From: an uncultured Steroidobacteraceae bacterium
Lineage (GTDB): Bacteria; Pseudomonadota; Gammaproteobacteria; Steroidobacterales; Steroidobacteraceae
DNA length: 8,027 nt
Assembly: GCA_955652625.1 (NCBI GenBank)
Contig: CATPBM010000158.1
Location: 1 to 8,027 of the forward strand
Direction: 5' to 3'
This document shows, one piece after another, positions 1 to 8,008 of the stretch. A program made the position numbers and the translations under genes. Each line of letters starts with the position of its first letter. The first letter of the stretch is position 1. The notes under the pieces are model-generated. The model worked only from the letters and a program-made list of their open reading frames with translations, had not been told where the DNA came from and made no database searches.

Positions 1-2
1 CC

Positions 3-1016
3 GCCCAGGCCGTGCGCGACGTGCGCGCCGCGGGCACAGGCTTCACGGCGCGCGTGGCCCTGGGGTTCCCGGTGGGCGGGTACCAGGCGGAATTGAGCAC
101 CGCGCTGACCGGACAGCTCGCCGCGGCGGGTATCAGCGCGCCGCTGAGCATGCAGCTCGAGTCCGACATCCGCGCGCATGCCGTGCAACGCAACCTCAAG
201 CCCCTGGGCGAGATCAGCAACGTCGTGGCCGTGGCATCGGGCAAGGGGGGAGTGGGCAAGTCCACCGTGGCGGTCAATCTGGCGCTCGCCTGGGCTGCCC
301 AGGGCGCGCGCGTGGGCATTCTGGATGCCGACATCTACGGCCCCAGCCAGCCGCTCATGCTCGGGCTGGCCGGGCAGCGTCCGTCATCGCCCGACGGCAA
401 GCACCTGCGGCCGCTCACCGCCCACGGCGTGAGCGCCATGTCGATCGGCTTCCTGGTGGACGCCGAGCAGCCGATGGTCTGGCGCGGTCCGATGGTGACC
501 CAGGCCCTCACGCAGTTGCTCTCGGAGACGCAGTGGGGAGCGCTCGATTACCTGGTGGTCGACATGCCCCCGGGCACCGGCGACATCCAGCTCACACTCG
601 CCCAGCGCGTGCCGGTGGCGGGCGCGGTGATCGTGACCACGCCCCAGGACATCGCGCTCGCCGACGCGCGCAAGGGCCTCAAGATGTTCGAGAAGGTGTC
701 GGTGCCGGTGCTGGGCATCATCGAGAACATGAGCGTGTACGTGTGCACGAACTGCGGCCACACCGAGCACATTTTCGGAAGCGGGGGGGGCGAACGCATG
801 GCGCGGGAATACGGCGTGAAGCTTCTCGGGGAGTTACCCCTCGATGCGCACATCCGCGAGGAAGCAGACGGCGGCCGCCCCACGGTGGTCGCAGCTCCCG
901 ACTCCCCGCGTGCCCGGCCGTACTTCGAGATGGCGCGGCGCACGGGCGCTGCACTGGCGAGGCGCGCCCGCGATCGCAGCAGCGTATTCCCCAGGATCGT
1001 GGTCGAAGAAAGCTGA
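3..1016 (+). CDS. mrp: Mrp/ApbC-family iron-sulfur cluster carrier ATPase (5' end outside window)
   Basis: This is a P-loop ATPase of the Mrp/ApbC/NBP35 family, which binds a labile Fe-S cluster in the cytosol and passes it to apoproteins. The reading frame is open from the first complete codon at base 3. The N-terminal DUF59 (MIP18-like) domain is already under way there, so the true start lies upstream and the GTG at 12 is probably internal. Counting from that GTG, the visible motifs are the deviant Walker [10 protein letters not shown] (77-85), DADIYGPS (105-112), the switch-like MPPGTGD (185-191) and the cluster-ligand pair CTNC (245-248). All key residues are present. It lies 70 bases before dcd on the same strand, a neighbour pair seen in other gammaproteobacteria. 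Family assignment is firm; the client proteins cannot be told from sequence. Confidence 0.95.
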   Translation, partial: AQAVRDVRAAGTGFTARVALGFPVGGYQAELSTALTGQLAAAGISAPLSMQLESDIRAHAVQRNLKPLGEISNVVAVASGKGGVGKSTVAVNLALAWAAQGARVGILDADIYGPSQPLMLGLAGQRPSSPDGKHLRPLTAHGVSAMSIGFLVDAEQPMVWRGPMVTQALTQLLSETQWGALDYLVVDMPPGTGDIQLTLAQRVPVAGAVIVTTPQDIALADARKGLKMFEKVSVPVLGIIENMSVYVCTNCGHTEHIFGSGGGERMAREYGVKLLGELPLDAHIREEADGGRPTVVAAPDSPRARPYFEMARRTGAALARRARDRSSVFPRIVVEES

Positions 1017-1055
1017 TACGTTGCGCGCGAATTTGCTACCTTGCGGCCCGCGCAC

Positions 1056-1065
1056 CGACCGGTCG
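1056..1065. other. 10-base perfect palindrome upstream of dcd
   Basis: CGACCGGTCG lies in the 70-base gap between mrp and dcd, 21 bases before the dcd start. It could be an operator half-site pair or a small RNA hairpin. In GC-rich DNA such a palindrome can also arise by chance. No clear promoter hexamers were found in the gap, so dcd may be transcribed with mrp. Confidence 0.3.
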
Positions 1066-1086
1066 CGCGCCGCCCACGGGAAACCT

Positions 1087-1653
1087 ATGAGCATCAAGTC
1101 CGACAACTGGATCCGGCGCATGGCGCGCGAGCACGCGATGATCGAGCCGTTCGCGCCCGAGCAGGTGCGCCATACGAACGGACACAAGATCGTGTCCTAC
1201 GGCACTTCGAGCTATGGATACGACGTGCGCTGCGCGAGCGAGTTCAAGGTTTTCACCAACATCAACTCGACCATCGTCGATCCGAAAAACTTCGATGAGA
1301 AGAGCTTCGTCGACGTGAGCGCTGAAGTATGCATTATTCCACCGAACTCCTTTGCATTGGCGCGCACGGTGGAATATTTTCGTATACCGCGCAACGTACT
1401 CGTCGTGACACTAGGGAAAAGCACGTACGCGCGTTGCGGGTGCATAGTGAACGTAACGCCTTTGGAACCCGAGTGGGAAGGTCATGTGACGCTGGAATTT
1501 TCCAACACCACACCCCTGCCTGCGAAGATCTATGCCAACGAGGGTGTGGCGCAGATGTTGTTCTTTGAATCCGACGAGGTGTGTTCCACCTCTTACCGCG
1601 ATCGTGGCGGCAAGTACCAGGGGCAGCGCGGCGTGACTCTGCCGAAGACCTGA
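1087..1653 (+). CDS. dcd: dCTP deaminase
   Basis: The product deaminates dCTP to dUTP, the main route to dUMP and then dTMP in many gammaproteobacteria; the family works as a cytosolic homotrimer. The 188-residue protein matches the usual length of about 190. Visible motifs are GKSTYAR (110-116), carrying the serine and arginine of the active site, TLEFSN (135-140) with the catalytic glutamate at 137, and a C-terminal GGKYQGQ (174-180) that closes over the nucleotide. I chose ATG 1087 because the family's N-terminus begins there. The frame stays open back to 844, but that part lies inside mrp in another frame. The Shine-Dalgarno is weak (GGGAAA). A bifunctional deaminase/dUTPase is a less likely alternative. 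Bases 1321-1560 are unusually AT-rich for this window and use ATA twice and CTA once. It ends 14 bases from the stop of the convergent DUF3108 gene. Confidence 0.95.
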   Translation: MSIKSDNWIRRMAREHAMIEPFAPEQVRHTNGHKIVSYGTSSYGYDVRCASEFKVFTNINSTIVDPKNFDEKSFVDVSAEVCIIPPNSFALARTVEYFRIPRNVLVVTLGKSTYARCGCIVNVTPLEPEWEGHVTLEFSNTTPLPAKIYANEGVAQMLFFESDEVCSTSYRDRGGKYQGQRGVTLPKT

Positions 1654-1667
1654 AGCGCTGTCGCGCG

Positions 1668-2417
1668 TCACTCGCGCTTGAGGCTTTCAATCTGCATGGT
1701 CCACTGCACCTCATCGCCGCGCTTCTGTTCGACGCGCAGCGGAATGTAGCCGCGATCCGGGGCGCACCAGAAGCGCGTCACGCGGGGTGAGTTCGCCCGC
1801 TGACTACGAAAGATGATGGTCGCGACGCTGCCGAAGGGCGTGTGGAGGGTTGCCTTACCCTCGCGCACGTAGCGGTACTCGCGCGCGCTGTTCTTGTCGA
1901 TCAGGGCAAAACGCTCAGGCGTGCGGCCGGCGAGCAGTTCGACCATCACCGCGACCTGCACGGAGGAGTCATCCTGCACCTCCTCCGTGAGAGCAAGATC
2001 CACCTTGGTCTCCTCATACACGCCCGTGACACGGTGTGTCTGCCAGTCGTACTTAAGATCCACCGAACGCTTCGTGGAGCTCGTACCGTCGTCGGCCTTG
2101 TAGCTCAACGGTCGGGTGCCCGCGCCAGTGATTCTCAGGACGCTCACCTGCCGGGGGCGTTCGGAGAAGGCCTTGCCAATGCCGCGCGGTTCGCTCTTCG
2201 AGCGGTATGTCCAGGTGTCAGCGGTCTTCTCGAGCATCAGCGTCGAGACCGCGACGGTCATGCCGTGCCAGATCCATGCATAGGACGCCTCGAAGGGCTT
2301 GAGCTCATCGGCGCCGGCCGCGCTCATCACGAGAACCGCTGCGGTAGCGGCGAACGTGAGCAGCGCGCGCCGCGCACGGCGGGCGGGACTGTCGAGGTCA
2401 ATGGAGCGCTGCGGCAC
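1668..2417 (-). CDS. DUF3108 domain-containing exported protein
   Basis: This is a predicted periplasmic or envelope protein of 249 residues with a DUF3108 domain, a family of unknown function often encoded just downstream of purN. The N-terminus has an arginine-rich stretch (13-17), a hydrophobic core (about 18-33) and a plausible signal peptidase I site after AGA (34-36). The mature part begins FEASYAWIWHG, the usual opening of the family. Later hallmarks are a DLKYDWQ segment (120-126), TPFGSV (193-198) and the C-terminal RFWCAPDRGYIPLRVEQ stretch (215-231). I chose GTG 2417 because a full GGAGG lies six bases upstream and the signal peptide then starts correctly. A longer open frame reaches 2621, but it merely shadows purN. 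The gene overlaps the end of purN by 20 bases, so translation is probably coupled. No enzymatic residues can be pointed to; a role in the envelope is inference from the signal peptide. Confidence 0.85.
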   Translation of the reverse strand: MPQRSIDLDSPARRARRALLTFAATAAVLVMSAAGADELKPFEASYAWIWHGMTVAVSTLMLEKTADTWTYRSKSEPRGIGKAFSERPRQVSVLRITGAGTRPLSYKADDGTSSTKRSVDLKYDWQTHRVTGVYEETKVDLALTEEVQDDSSVQVAVMVELLAGRTPERFALIDKNSAREYRYVREGKATLHTPFGSVATIIFRSQRANSPRVTRFWCAPDRGYIPLRVEQKRGDEVQWTMQIESLKRE

Positions 2418-3066
2418 GAAAGTCCTCCACGATGGGGGCGTCCAGGCGACGGCCGTCGAGCCACGCGGCACCCTCACGCCACAGGAGGCGCCGCTGCGCG
2501 AGCCAGCCGAGGGCCTCAGGATAGATGATGTGTTCGGTGGCCTGAACGCGCGCTGACAGCGTCGTCTCGGTGTCTGCGGGCTGCACCGCGACCTTCGACT
2601 GCAGCACCACCGGGCCGCCATCGAGCTGCGCGGTCACGAAGTGCACGCTGGCACCGTGTTCGCTGTCGCGCGCGGCGAGCACGCGCCGATGCGTGTGCAG
2701 GCCGCGGTACGCGGGCAGGAGAGAGGGATGGATGTTGAGCATGCAGCCCAGGTAGCTCTCGACGAACGGCGCCGACAGAATGCGCATGAAGCCCGCGAGC
2801 GCGATCGCGTCCGGCCGATGCGCGTTGAGCGTCTCGGTGAGGGCCTGCTCGAACCGGTTGCCGGCGCCGGGCGCAGCCGGCAGTGTCCCGGTGTCCACGC
2901 CCAGCGCCCGGGAGCGCTCGAGCCCGCCGGCGTCGGCGCGATCGGAAATCACCACCGCAACCTGCGCGGCGATGCGGCCGGCGCGGCAGGCCTGCACGAT
3001 GGCGCTCATGTTCGAGCCGCGGCCGGAAATCAGGATAGCGAGCTTGAGCGGCGTGCTGGCACTCAT
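2398..3066 (-). CDS. purN: Phosphoribosylglycinamide formyltransferase (GAR transformylase)
   Basis: PurN transfers a formyl group from 10-formyltetrahydrofolate to GAR, giving FGAR, the third step of purine synthesis, in the cytosol. The 222-residue product is close to the E. coli length of 212. It has the phosphate loop GRGSN (15-19), the folate-site stretch AGFMRILS (91-98) and the catalytic triad as N111, H113 and D149 in the signatures [12 protein letters not shown] and LDGGPV. The start ATG 3066 overlaps the purM stop as ATGA. No Shine-Dalgarno is visible before it, so it is probably translated by coupling to purM. A longer open frame upstream lies within purM and is not used. Its last 20 bases hold the start of the DUF3108 gene. 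Confidence 0.96.
   Translation of the reverse strand: MSASTPLKLAILISGRGSNMSAIVQACRAGRIAAQVAVVISDRADAGGLERSRALGVDTGTLPAAPGAGNRFEQALTETLNAHRPDAIALAGFMRILSAPFVESYLGCMLNIHPSLLPAYRGLHTHRRVLAARDSEHGASVHFVTAQLDGGPVVLQSKVAVQPADTETTLSARVQATEHIIYPEALGWLAQRRLLWREGAAWLDGRRLDAPIVEDFRAAALH
2424..2428 (-). promoter_or_regulatory. Shine-Dalgarno of the DUF3108 gene inside purN
   Basis: GGAGG on the minus strand lies within the coding sequence of purN and six bases before the GTG at 2417. It is among the strongest ribosome sites in the window and decides the start of the DUF3108 gene. The site lets the downstream gene be translated while ribosomes finish purN. Confidence 0.8.
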
Positions 3067-4094
3067 TCGTGGATGAACACGCCGCGGCTGCCCGCGCGAA
3101 CCTCGCCGATGACCTGAGCGGTTTCCCCGCGCGCCGCGAGAAACTCCACGGCCGGTGCGGCGCGTGCGGCCGGCACGATGACGGTCATGCCGATGCCGCA
3201 ATTGAACGTGCGATACATCTCCGCGGCAGTGATCCGACCGGTGCGCTGCAGCCATTCGAACAGCGGATCTTTCTGCCAGCTGCCGCGCACGAGCACCGCC
3301 TCGAGTCCCTCGGGCAGCACGCGTGGAATGTTGTCGCTCAGACCTCCGCCGGTGATGTGCGCGAGGGCCCTCACCGGCATGGCCCCGATGAGCTCCAGCA
3401 GCGGCTTCACGTAGATGCGCGTCGGAGCGAGCAGGCGGTCGAAAAGGCTGCGTCCCTCGAGCATGGTTGCGGAAGTTGCGCCCGCGACCGACACGAGCTT
3501 GCGGATCAGTGAATAGCCGTTGGAGTGCGGTCCGGAGGAAGCAAGACCGATGATCGCATCCCCGGCGCACACACCGCTGCCGTCGATGATCGCATCCTTC
3601 TCCACTACGCCGACGCAGAATCCCGCCAGGTCGTAGTCTGCTCCGTGATACATGCCGGGCATCTCGGCGGTCTCCCCGCCGACCAGCGCCGCGCCCGCCA
3701 GCACGCAGCCTTCCACGATCCCGCGGATCACCGCTTCCGCCACCGCAACCTGCAGCTTTCCGGTCGCGTAGTAATCGAGAAAGAACAGCGGCTCGGCGCC
3801 CTGCACGACGACATCATTGGCGCACATGGCGACGAGGTCGATACCGATGGTGTCGTGGCGTCCGGTGTCGATCGCCAGCCGCAGCTTCGTGCCCACGCCG
3901 TCGGTGCCCGCCACCAGCACCGGCCGCCGGTAGCCGCTGGGCAGCTCAATGAGCGCGCCGAAGCCGCCGATTCCGGCGAGCACCTCGCGGCGCTGCGCGC
4001 GGCGCACGAGGGGCTTGATGCGCTCGACGAATTCGTCGCCGGCGTCGATATCGACGCCCGCATCGCGATAGGTAATGCCGGGGCCTTCTGTCAT
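3063..4094 (-). CDS. purM: Phosphoribosylformylglycinamidine cyclo-ligase (AIR synthetase)
   Basis: PurM closes the imidazole ring, converting FGAM and ATP to AIR, the fifth step of purine synthesis. The 343-residue length fits the family (E. coli 345). Signatures seen are the glycine-rich GTDGVGTK (63-70), [11 protein letters not shown] (139-149), [11 protein letters not shown] (185-195), [13 protein letters not shown] (246-258) and FNCGIGM (297-303), all typical of PurM and in the right order. ATG 4094 gives the usual N-terminus, with the [11 protein letters not shown] motif at residues 7-17. The frame runs open to 4181, but the extra 29 residues are arginine-rich and unlike the family. The Shine-Dalgarno is weak. 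It is the first gene of the purM-purN-DUF3108 operon and faces away from the DUF2066 gene across 94 bases. Confidence 0.96.
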   Translation of the reverse strand: MTEGPGITYRDAGVDIDAGDEFVERIKPLVRRAQRREVLAGIGGFGALIELPSGYRRPVLVAGTDGVGTKLRLAIDTGRHDTIGIDLVAMCANDVVVQGAEPLFFLDYYATGKLQVAVAEAVIRGIVEGCVLAGAALVGGETAEMPGMYHGADYDLAGFCVGVVEKDAIIDGSGVCAGDAIIGLASSGPHSNGYSLIRKLVSVAGATSATMLEGRSLFDRLLAPTRIYVKPLLELIGAMPVRALAHITGGGLSDNIPRVLPEGLEAVLVRGSWQKDPLFEWLQRTGRITAAEMYRTFNCGIGMTVIVPAARAAPAVEFLAARGETAQVIGEVRAGSRGVFIHE

Positions 4095-4188
4095 GGTTCT
4101 TTGCGGGCAGCGGCCGGGCCGCCGTGTGCGGCCGGCGCGTATGATATTGTACCTGCCGCTTCGCGCTGTTGCGCGTGCCATCCAGACA
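4095..4188. promoter_or_regulatory. Divergent intergenic region with AT-rich core, probable promoters for both operons
   Basis: The 94 bases between purM and the DUF2066 gene are the only place where promoters for the two divergent operons would be expected. A short AT-rich core at 4139-4152 stands out in GC-rich flanks. It contains TATGAT on the plus strand (4140-4145) and TACAAT on the minus strand (4151 to 4146), both good -10 hexamers. No convincing -35 hexamer lies at 16-18 bases from either one. I see no site resembling the E. coli PurR operator. The region's role is inferred from gene orientation; the exact elements are uncertain. Confidence 0.5.
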
Positions 4189-5169
4189 ATGTCGCGACCG
4201 GCCTTAAATCAACTGCCGCGAAGTAAGCGCGTGCGGGGACTCCTGGCGAGCCTGTGTGCCGCGTGCTGCGCGCTGCCGGCGGCGGTCTGGGCCGGGCGGC
4301 CGGTGCACGTCTACGAGGTCGACATCGAAGGACAGTCGGCACCGGCTCTGCAAAATGCGATGCGGCAGGCGCTGGTGCGCGCCACTGGCCGGCGCGAGTC
4401 CGCGGACGATCCGGCTTTTGCGAGCGTGATCGCCGAGGCGCCCAAATACGTCAAGAGCTACGGTAAAGGTCCGCGCGGCGAGCCGCAGGTGGTGTTCGAT
4501 GCCCCCGCCCTGGAGCAGGCAATCGGTACCGTGGGCCGCAGTGTGTGGGATCACGTGCGCCCGTTCACGCTGGTGGTTCTCGTGCCGCCGCGCAACCGCG
4601 CCGGCGAGGACGCTGCACGCGCCGAGCTCGAGCGGGTGGCCGCCGAGCGCGGTCTGCCGATCAGCCTGCTTCCCCTGGGCGTCGACGATTCTGCCGGCAA
4701 TCCGCTCGCTGCCGATGCGCTGCTGCAGGCGGGGCAGCACTATGGGGGAGATGAGATCCTGGTAGGCAGGGGCGCGGATGCCGGGCCGCAGAGCGAGCTG
4801 CAGTGGACGCTGTACACGCGCGCCGCGAGCGAGAGTTGGAGCGGGCCACTCGCAGCCGGCATCGATCACACGGTGGACTTTCTCGTCCCGCAGCAGGGCG
4901 GCTCGCTCGCCCAGGCTGAGAGCGTGGCGCGCGTGCGCGTCGAGGGCGTCACGAGCCTCGCCGACTATGCGAACGTCGAGCGGCTGCTGCACAGCATTGC
5001 GGGCGTGCGTCACGCCAACATCGCCGCCGCCGACCCCAGCGGCGTCATCTTCGAGGTCACGGTGCGCGGCGGCATCGCGGGTCTTGAGCAGGGACTTTCC
5101 GGCTCGACCCGGCTGGTGCGCACCGGCGGCGGGGCCAGCGCGCCGGCCGTGTACCGCTACCGGCCTTAA
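4189..5169 (+). CDS. DUF2066 domain-containing exported protein
   Basis: This predicted exported protein of 326 residues carries a DUF2066 domain. The family has no established function and often lies divergent from purM in gammaproteobacteria. A basic stretch (11-16), a hydrophobic core (18-35) and a possible cleavage site after AVWA (32-35) form a signal peptide. The domain signature follows: [10 protein letters not shown] (41-50), the [11 protein letters not shown] helix (57-67) and the PKYVKSY segment (85-91). The C-terminal part has [19 protein letters not shown] (249-267), another recurring family segment. The start is uncertain. ATG 4189 lacks a Shine-Dalgarno, and in-frame GTG 4231 would give a shorter, more standard signal peptide. 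Longer readings from 4075 would overlap purM. It is followed 27 bases later by the phosphatidyltransferase gene. I cannot assign a biochemical role. Confidence 0.82.
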   Translation: MSRPALNQLPRSKRVRGLLASLCAACCALPAAVWAGRPVHVYEVDIEGQSAPALQNAMRQALVRATGRRESADDPAFASVIAEAPKYVKSYGKGPRGEPQVVFDAPALEQAIGTVGRSVWDHVRPFTLVVLVPPRNRAGEDAARAELERVAAERGLPISLLPLGVDDSAGNPLAADALLQAGQHYGGDEILVGRGADAGPQSELQWTLYTRAASESWSGPLAAGIDHTVDFLVPQQGGSLAQAESVARVRVEGVTSLADYANVERLLHSIAGVRHANIAAADPSGVIFEVTVRGGIAGLEQGLSGSTRLVRTGGGASAPAVYRYRP

Positions 5170-5196
5170 GGGCTGACCCCTCACACCAGCCTGACC

Positions 5197-5748
5197 GTGC
5201 GGCACCTCCCCAACCTGATCTGTCTGCTGCGCCTCGCGCTGATCTGGCCGGTCATCGTGACCTTGCACGCGGGCGAGTACCTCGCGGCGCTGGCGCTGTT
5301 AGTCGCCGCAGGGGTGTCCGATGGACTCGACGGATATCTGGCGAAGCATTTCAACTGGAGTTCCGAGCTCGGCAAGTTTCTCGATCCGCTTGCCGACAAG
5401 CTGCTGCTGATAACGGTTTTCGTCGAATCCGCGTGGCTTGGTCTGGTGCCCTGGTGGCTTACCGCGGCGGTGGTTGCGCGCGACGTGCTGATTGGCCTTG
5501 GCGCGCTGGTCTATCGCCTTTGGTTCGGAGCGTTGCACGGGCGGCCGACCCTCATCAGCAAAATCAACACGGCCGCGCAGCTGCTGTATGTCATGCTGGT
5601 GATGCTGAACGCCGCCATGCGGCTGCCGCCGCGAGAGATGCTGGATGCGTGCGCGCTGCTGACCTTCGCGACCACCGTGCTCTCCGGGCTGCATTACGTC
5701 CTGATTTTCACACGGCGCGCCTGGGTCCAGCCCGCTACCTCCTCATAG
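5197..5748 (+). CDS. CDP-alcohol phosphatidyltransferase family membrane protein (PgsA/Cls-like)
   Basis: This integral inner-membrane enzyme of 183 residues belongs to the family that moves a phosphatidyl group from CDP-diacylglycerol to an alcohol. The metal-binding signature runs D42-x2-D45-G46-x2-A49-K50-x8-G59-x3-D63-x3-D67. All four aspartates and both glycines are present, and lysine replaces the usual arginine after the alanine. ARDVLI (94-99) and SKINTAAQ (121-128) are further family segments. About five hydrophobic segments are seen, near 5-24, 28-41, 80-103, 124-141 and 151-171. Length and motifs resemble phosphatidylglycerophosphate synthase or a bacterial-type cardiolipin synthase, but the acceptor alcohol cannot be told. 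GTG 5197 is the best start; a stop lies 24 bases upstream and no Shine-Dalgarno is visible. hda starts 11 bases after its stop, so the two are probably co-transcribed. Confidence 0.88.
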   Translation: MRHLPNLICLLRLALIWPVIVTLHAGEYLAALALLVAAGVSDGLDGYLAKHFNWSSELGKFLDPLADKLLLITVFVESAWLGLVPWWLTAAVVARDVLIGLGALVYRLWFGALHGRPTLISKINTAAQLLYVMLVMLNAAMRLPPREMLDACALLTFATTVLSGLHYVLIFTRRAWVQPATSS

Positions 5749-5759
5749 GCGAAGCGCCC

Positions 5760-6467
5760 ATGCGTCAGATCCCCCTGGGAGTGCGGCTGCCCGACCGCGC
5801 GGTGTTTGCGAGCTTTCTGCCCGGCCACAACACGCAGGCACTCGAGCACGCGCAGCGCATCGCCCACGCCGCCGCCCCCGGCATCACCTGGCTGTGCGGC
5901 CCGACGGGCGCGGGCAAGACGCATCTGCTGCAGGCGATGTGTGCGGCGGCGAGCGAGCGCGTGCGGGCCGGTTACGTGCCGCTGGCGGACGTCGCCACGC
6001 TCGGGGTCGGCGTGCTGGAAGGGCTGCCGCAGCTTCAGTGTCTGTGCCTGGACGACATCGACCGGGTCGCGGGCCAGCCCGACTGGGAGCGCGGCATCTT
6101 CGGGCTGCTGCGCGAGATGGAAGAGGCGGGCGGGCGCCTGGCGATGTCCGCGGGGGCGCCGCCGGCTCTGGTCGGCTGGACACTCGCGGACCTCGCGTCA
6201 CGCTGTGCGGCGGGTACCGTGTTGCAGCTGCGCGTGCTCGATGAGGGTGAGCAGCACGCGGCGCTGCAGCTGCGCGCGCGGTTGCGCGGCGTCGAGCTGC
6301 CGGACGAGACCCTGCACTGGCTGCAGCGCCGCTTTCCGCGCGACATGCGCACGCTGTACGAACTGCTCGATACGCTCGATGAGGCCTCGCTCGCGGCGCA
6401 GCGGCGGCTCACCATACCATTCATCCGCGAAGTGCTGCGCCACAGCGCGCGCACGCGCGGCGACTGA
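5760..6467 (+). CDS. hda: DnaA regulatory inactivator Hda
   Basis: Hda is a DnaA-related AAA+ protein. Together with the DNA-loaded sliding clamp it stimulates ATP hydrolysis by DnaA and so prevents re-initiation of replication. The 235-residue product fits the family (about 233 in E. coli). It has the N-terminal clamp-binding hexapeptide QIPLGV (3-8), the family stretch FASFLPGHN (16-24), Walker A GPTGAGKT (47-54), Walker B LDDID (97-101) and a sensor II helix DMRTLYELLDTLD (195-207). It lacks the DNA-binding domain IV of DnaA. A short DnaA-like protein of other function, such as a DnaC-type loader, is unlikely given the clamp motif. ATG 5760 is chosen because it places the clamp motif at the very N-terminus; the open frame upstream lies inside the phosphatidyltransferase gene. 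The Shine-Dalgarno is weak (AGG about 10 bases upstream). Confidence 0.93.
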   Translation: MRQIPLGVRLPDRAVFASFLPGHNTQALEHAQRIAHAAAPGITWLCGPTGAGKTHLLQAMCAAASERVRAGYVPLADVATLGVGVLEGLPQLQCLCLDDIDRVAGQPDWERGIFGLLREMEEAGGRLAMSAGAPPALVGWTLADLASRCAAGTVLQLRVLDEGEQHAALQLRARLRGVELPDETLHWLQRRFPRDMRTLYELLDTLDEASLAAQRRLTIPFIREVLRHSARTRGD

Positions 6468-6473
6468 GCTGGA

Positions 6474-6497
6474 GGCGCGCGGGGCGCCCGCTGCGCC
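6474..6497. terminator. GC-rich hairpin between convergent hda and wrbA
   Basis: GGCGC (6474-6478) and GCGGG (6479-6483) pair with CCCGC (6487-6491) and GCGCC (6493-6497). This leaves a three-base loop and one bulged T at 6492, a ten-pair all-GC stem. It sits in the 44 bases between the two facing stop codons, where a shared terminator is expected. No T-tract follows on either strand, so it is not a classical intrinsic terminator. It could be a pause or mRNA-stabilising hairpin, or act with Rho. The structure is seen; its role is inference. Confidence 0.5.
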
Positions 6498-6511
6498 GTG
6501 CACGAACCCCT

Positions 6512-7556
<1,045 letters not shown>

Positions 7557-7602
7557 AGCGTGGCCTCATGCGCACAGTGGCTCGAGACCGGGGTGAGGCG
7601 AG

Positions 7603-7932
7603 ATGCAGATCGGTCGGAGCGAATCCAGGATGCTGATGAACGTGCTGGCGCAGGTGGAGACGCCGGCCAACGCCGGCGTGGCCGACATCGTGGAGATAGC
7701 CAATCTCAGCGAGCATGGCGCGCGCCTGCTCGGTGCGCGGCAGTGGCAGCCACGCGAGCAGCTTGTGATCAGCGATGGGACCGGGCTGGGCGGCTTCAGC
7801 GCCAGGGCCGAAGTGATTTACTGCGAAGCACTCAGCAACGGTCAATTCGCTCTCGGAGTGAAGTTTGCAGAGCGAAACATCATCTCATGGAAGGCGAGCT
7901 CGGCTGAGCCGCGTGCCGGCGACCCGCGCTGA
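7603..7932 (+). CDS. PilZ domain-containing protein, predicted cyclic-di-GMP receptor
   Basis: This short cytosolic protein of 109 residues is formed almost wholly by a PilZ domain, the common receptor for cyclic-di-GMP. The two ligand motifs are visible: an RxxxR as RSESR (5-9), and the second motif NLSEHG (34-39), in the usual D/N-x-S-x2-G form. The remaining strands follow, with ARAEVIYCEALSNGQFALGVKF (67-88) forming the family's typical closing strands. The start ATG 7603 has GGTGAGG four bases upstream, a good but close Shine-Dalgarno. It begins 46 bases after the GGDEF remnant on the same strand, so the two were probably one signalling locus. No partner or output domain is present; it would act by binding another protein. 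Confidence 0.82.
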   Translation: MQIGRSESRMLMNVLAQVETPANAGVADIVEIANLSEHGARLLGARQWQPREQLVISDGTGLGGFSARAEVIYCEALSNGQFALGVKFAERNIISWKASSAEPRAGDPR

Positions 7933-7978
7933 CTAACGCCAGCCTTCAGCACCTCCGCGTGGCCGCGAGCGGGCCATG

Positions 7979-7992
7979 ACCCCGCCGGGGGT
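7979..7992. other. Small hairpin after the PilZ gene
   Basis: ACCCC (7979-7983) pairs with GGGGT (7988-7992) around a GCCG loop, 46 bases past the PilZ stop. It may mark the end of that transcript. No T-tract follows, so termination is only a guess. Confidence 0.3.
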
Positions 7993-8008
7993 GCGGGCTG
8001 GTAGGAGA

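Noticed and set aside
844..1086. Open N-terminal extension of the dcd frame
   Set aside because: It overlaps mrp coding sequence, is arginine- and proline-rich and would make the protein 80 residues longer than the family.
1017..1086. Possible promoter for dcd in the mrp-dcd gap
   Set aside because: An extended -10-like TGCTACCTT is present, but no -35 at usable spacing; not distinguishable from chance.
1653..1679. AAGCGC/GCGCTT inverted repeat at the dcd and DUF3108 stops
   Set aside because: Only six pairs with a 15-base loop and no T-tract, and it runs into both coding ends; too weak to call a terminator.
1842..2528. Plus-strand open frame opposite the DUF3108 gene
   Set aside because: Low-complexity translation without a motif; the minus-strand frame has a signal peptide, ribosome site and family similarity.
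2418..2621. N-terminal extension of the DUF3108 frame
   Set aside because: It is the shadow of purN in another frame, and a strong Shine-Dalgarno and signal peptide support GTG 2417.
3067..3570. N-terminal extension of the purN frame
   Set aside because: It lies wholly inside purM, and the PurN family begins at the ATG overlapping the purM stop.
4204..5268. Long antisense open frame of 354 codons opposite the DUF2066 gene
   Set aside because: Long antisense frames are expected in high-GC coding DNA; the product is rich in His, Arg and Gly without recognisable domains, while the plus strand has a clear family match.
5433..5759. Upstream extension of the hda frame
   Set aside because: It overlaps the phosphatidyltransferase gene, and the clamp-binding motif must lie at the extreme N-terminus.
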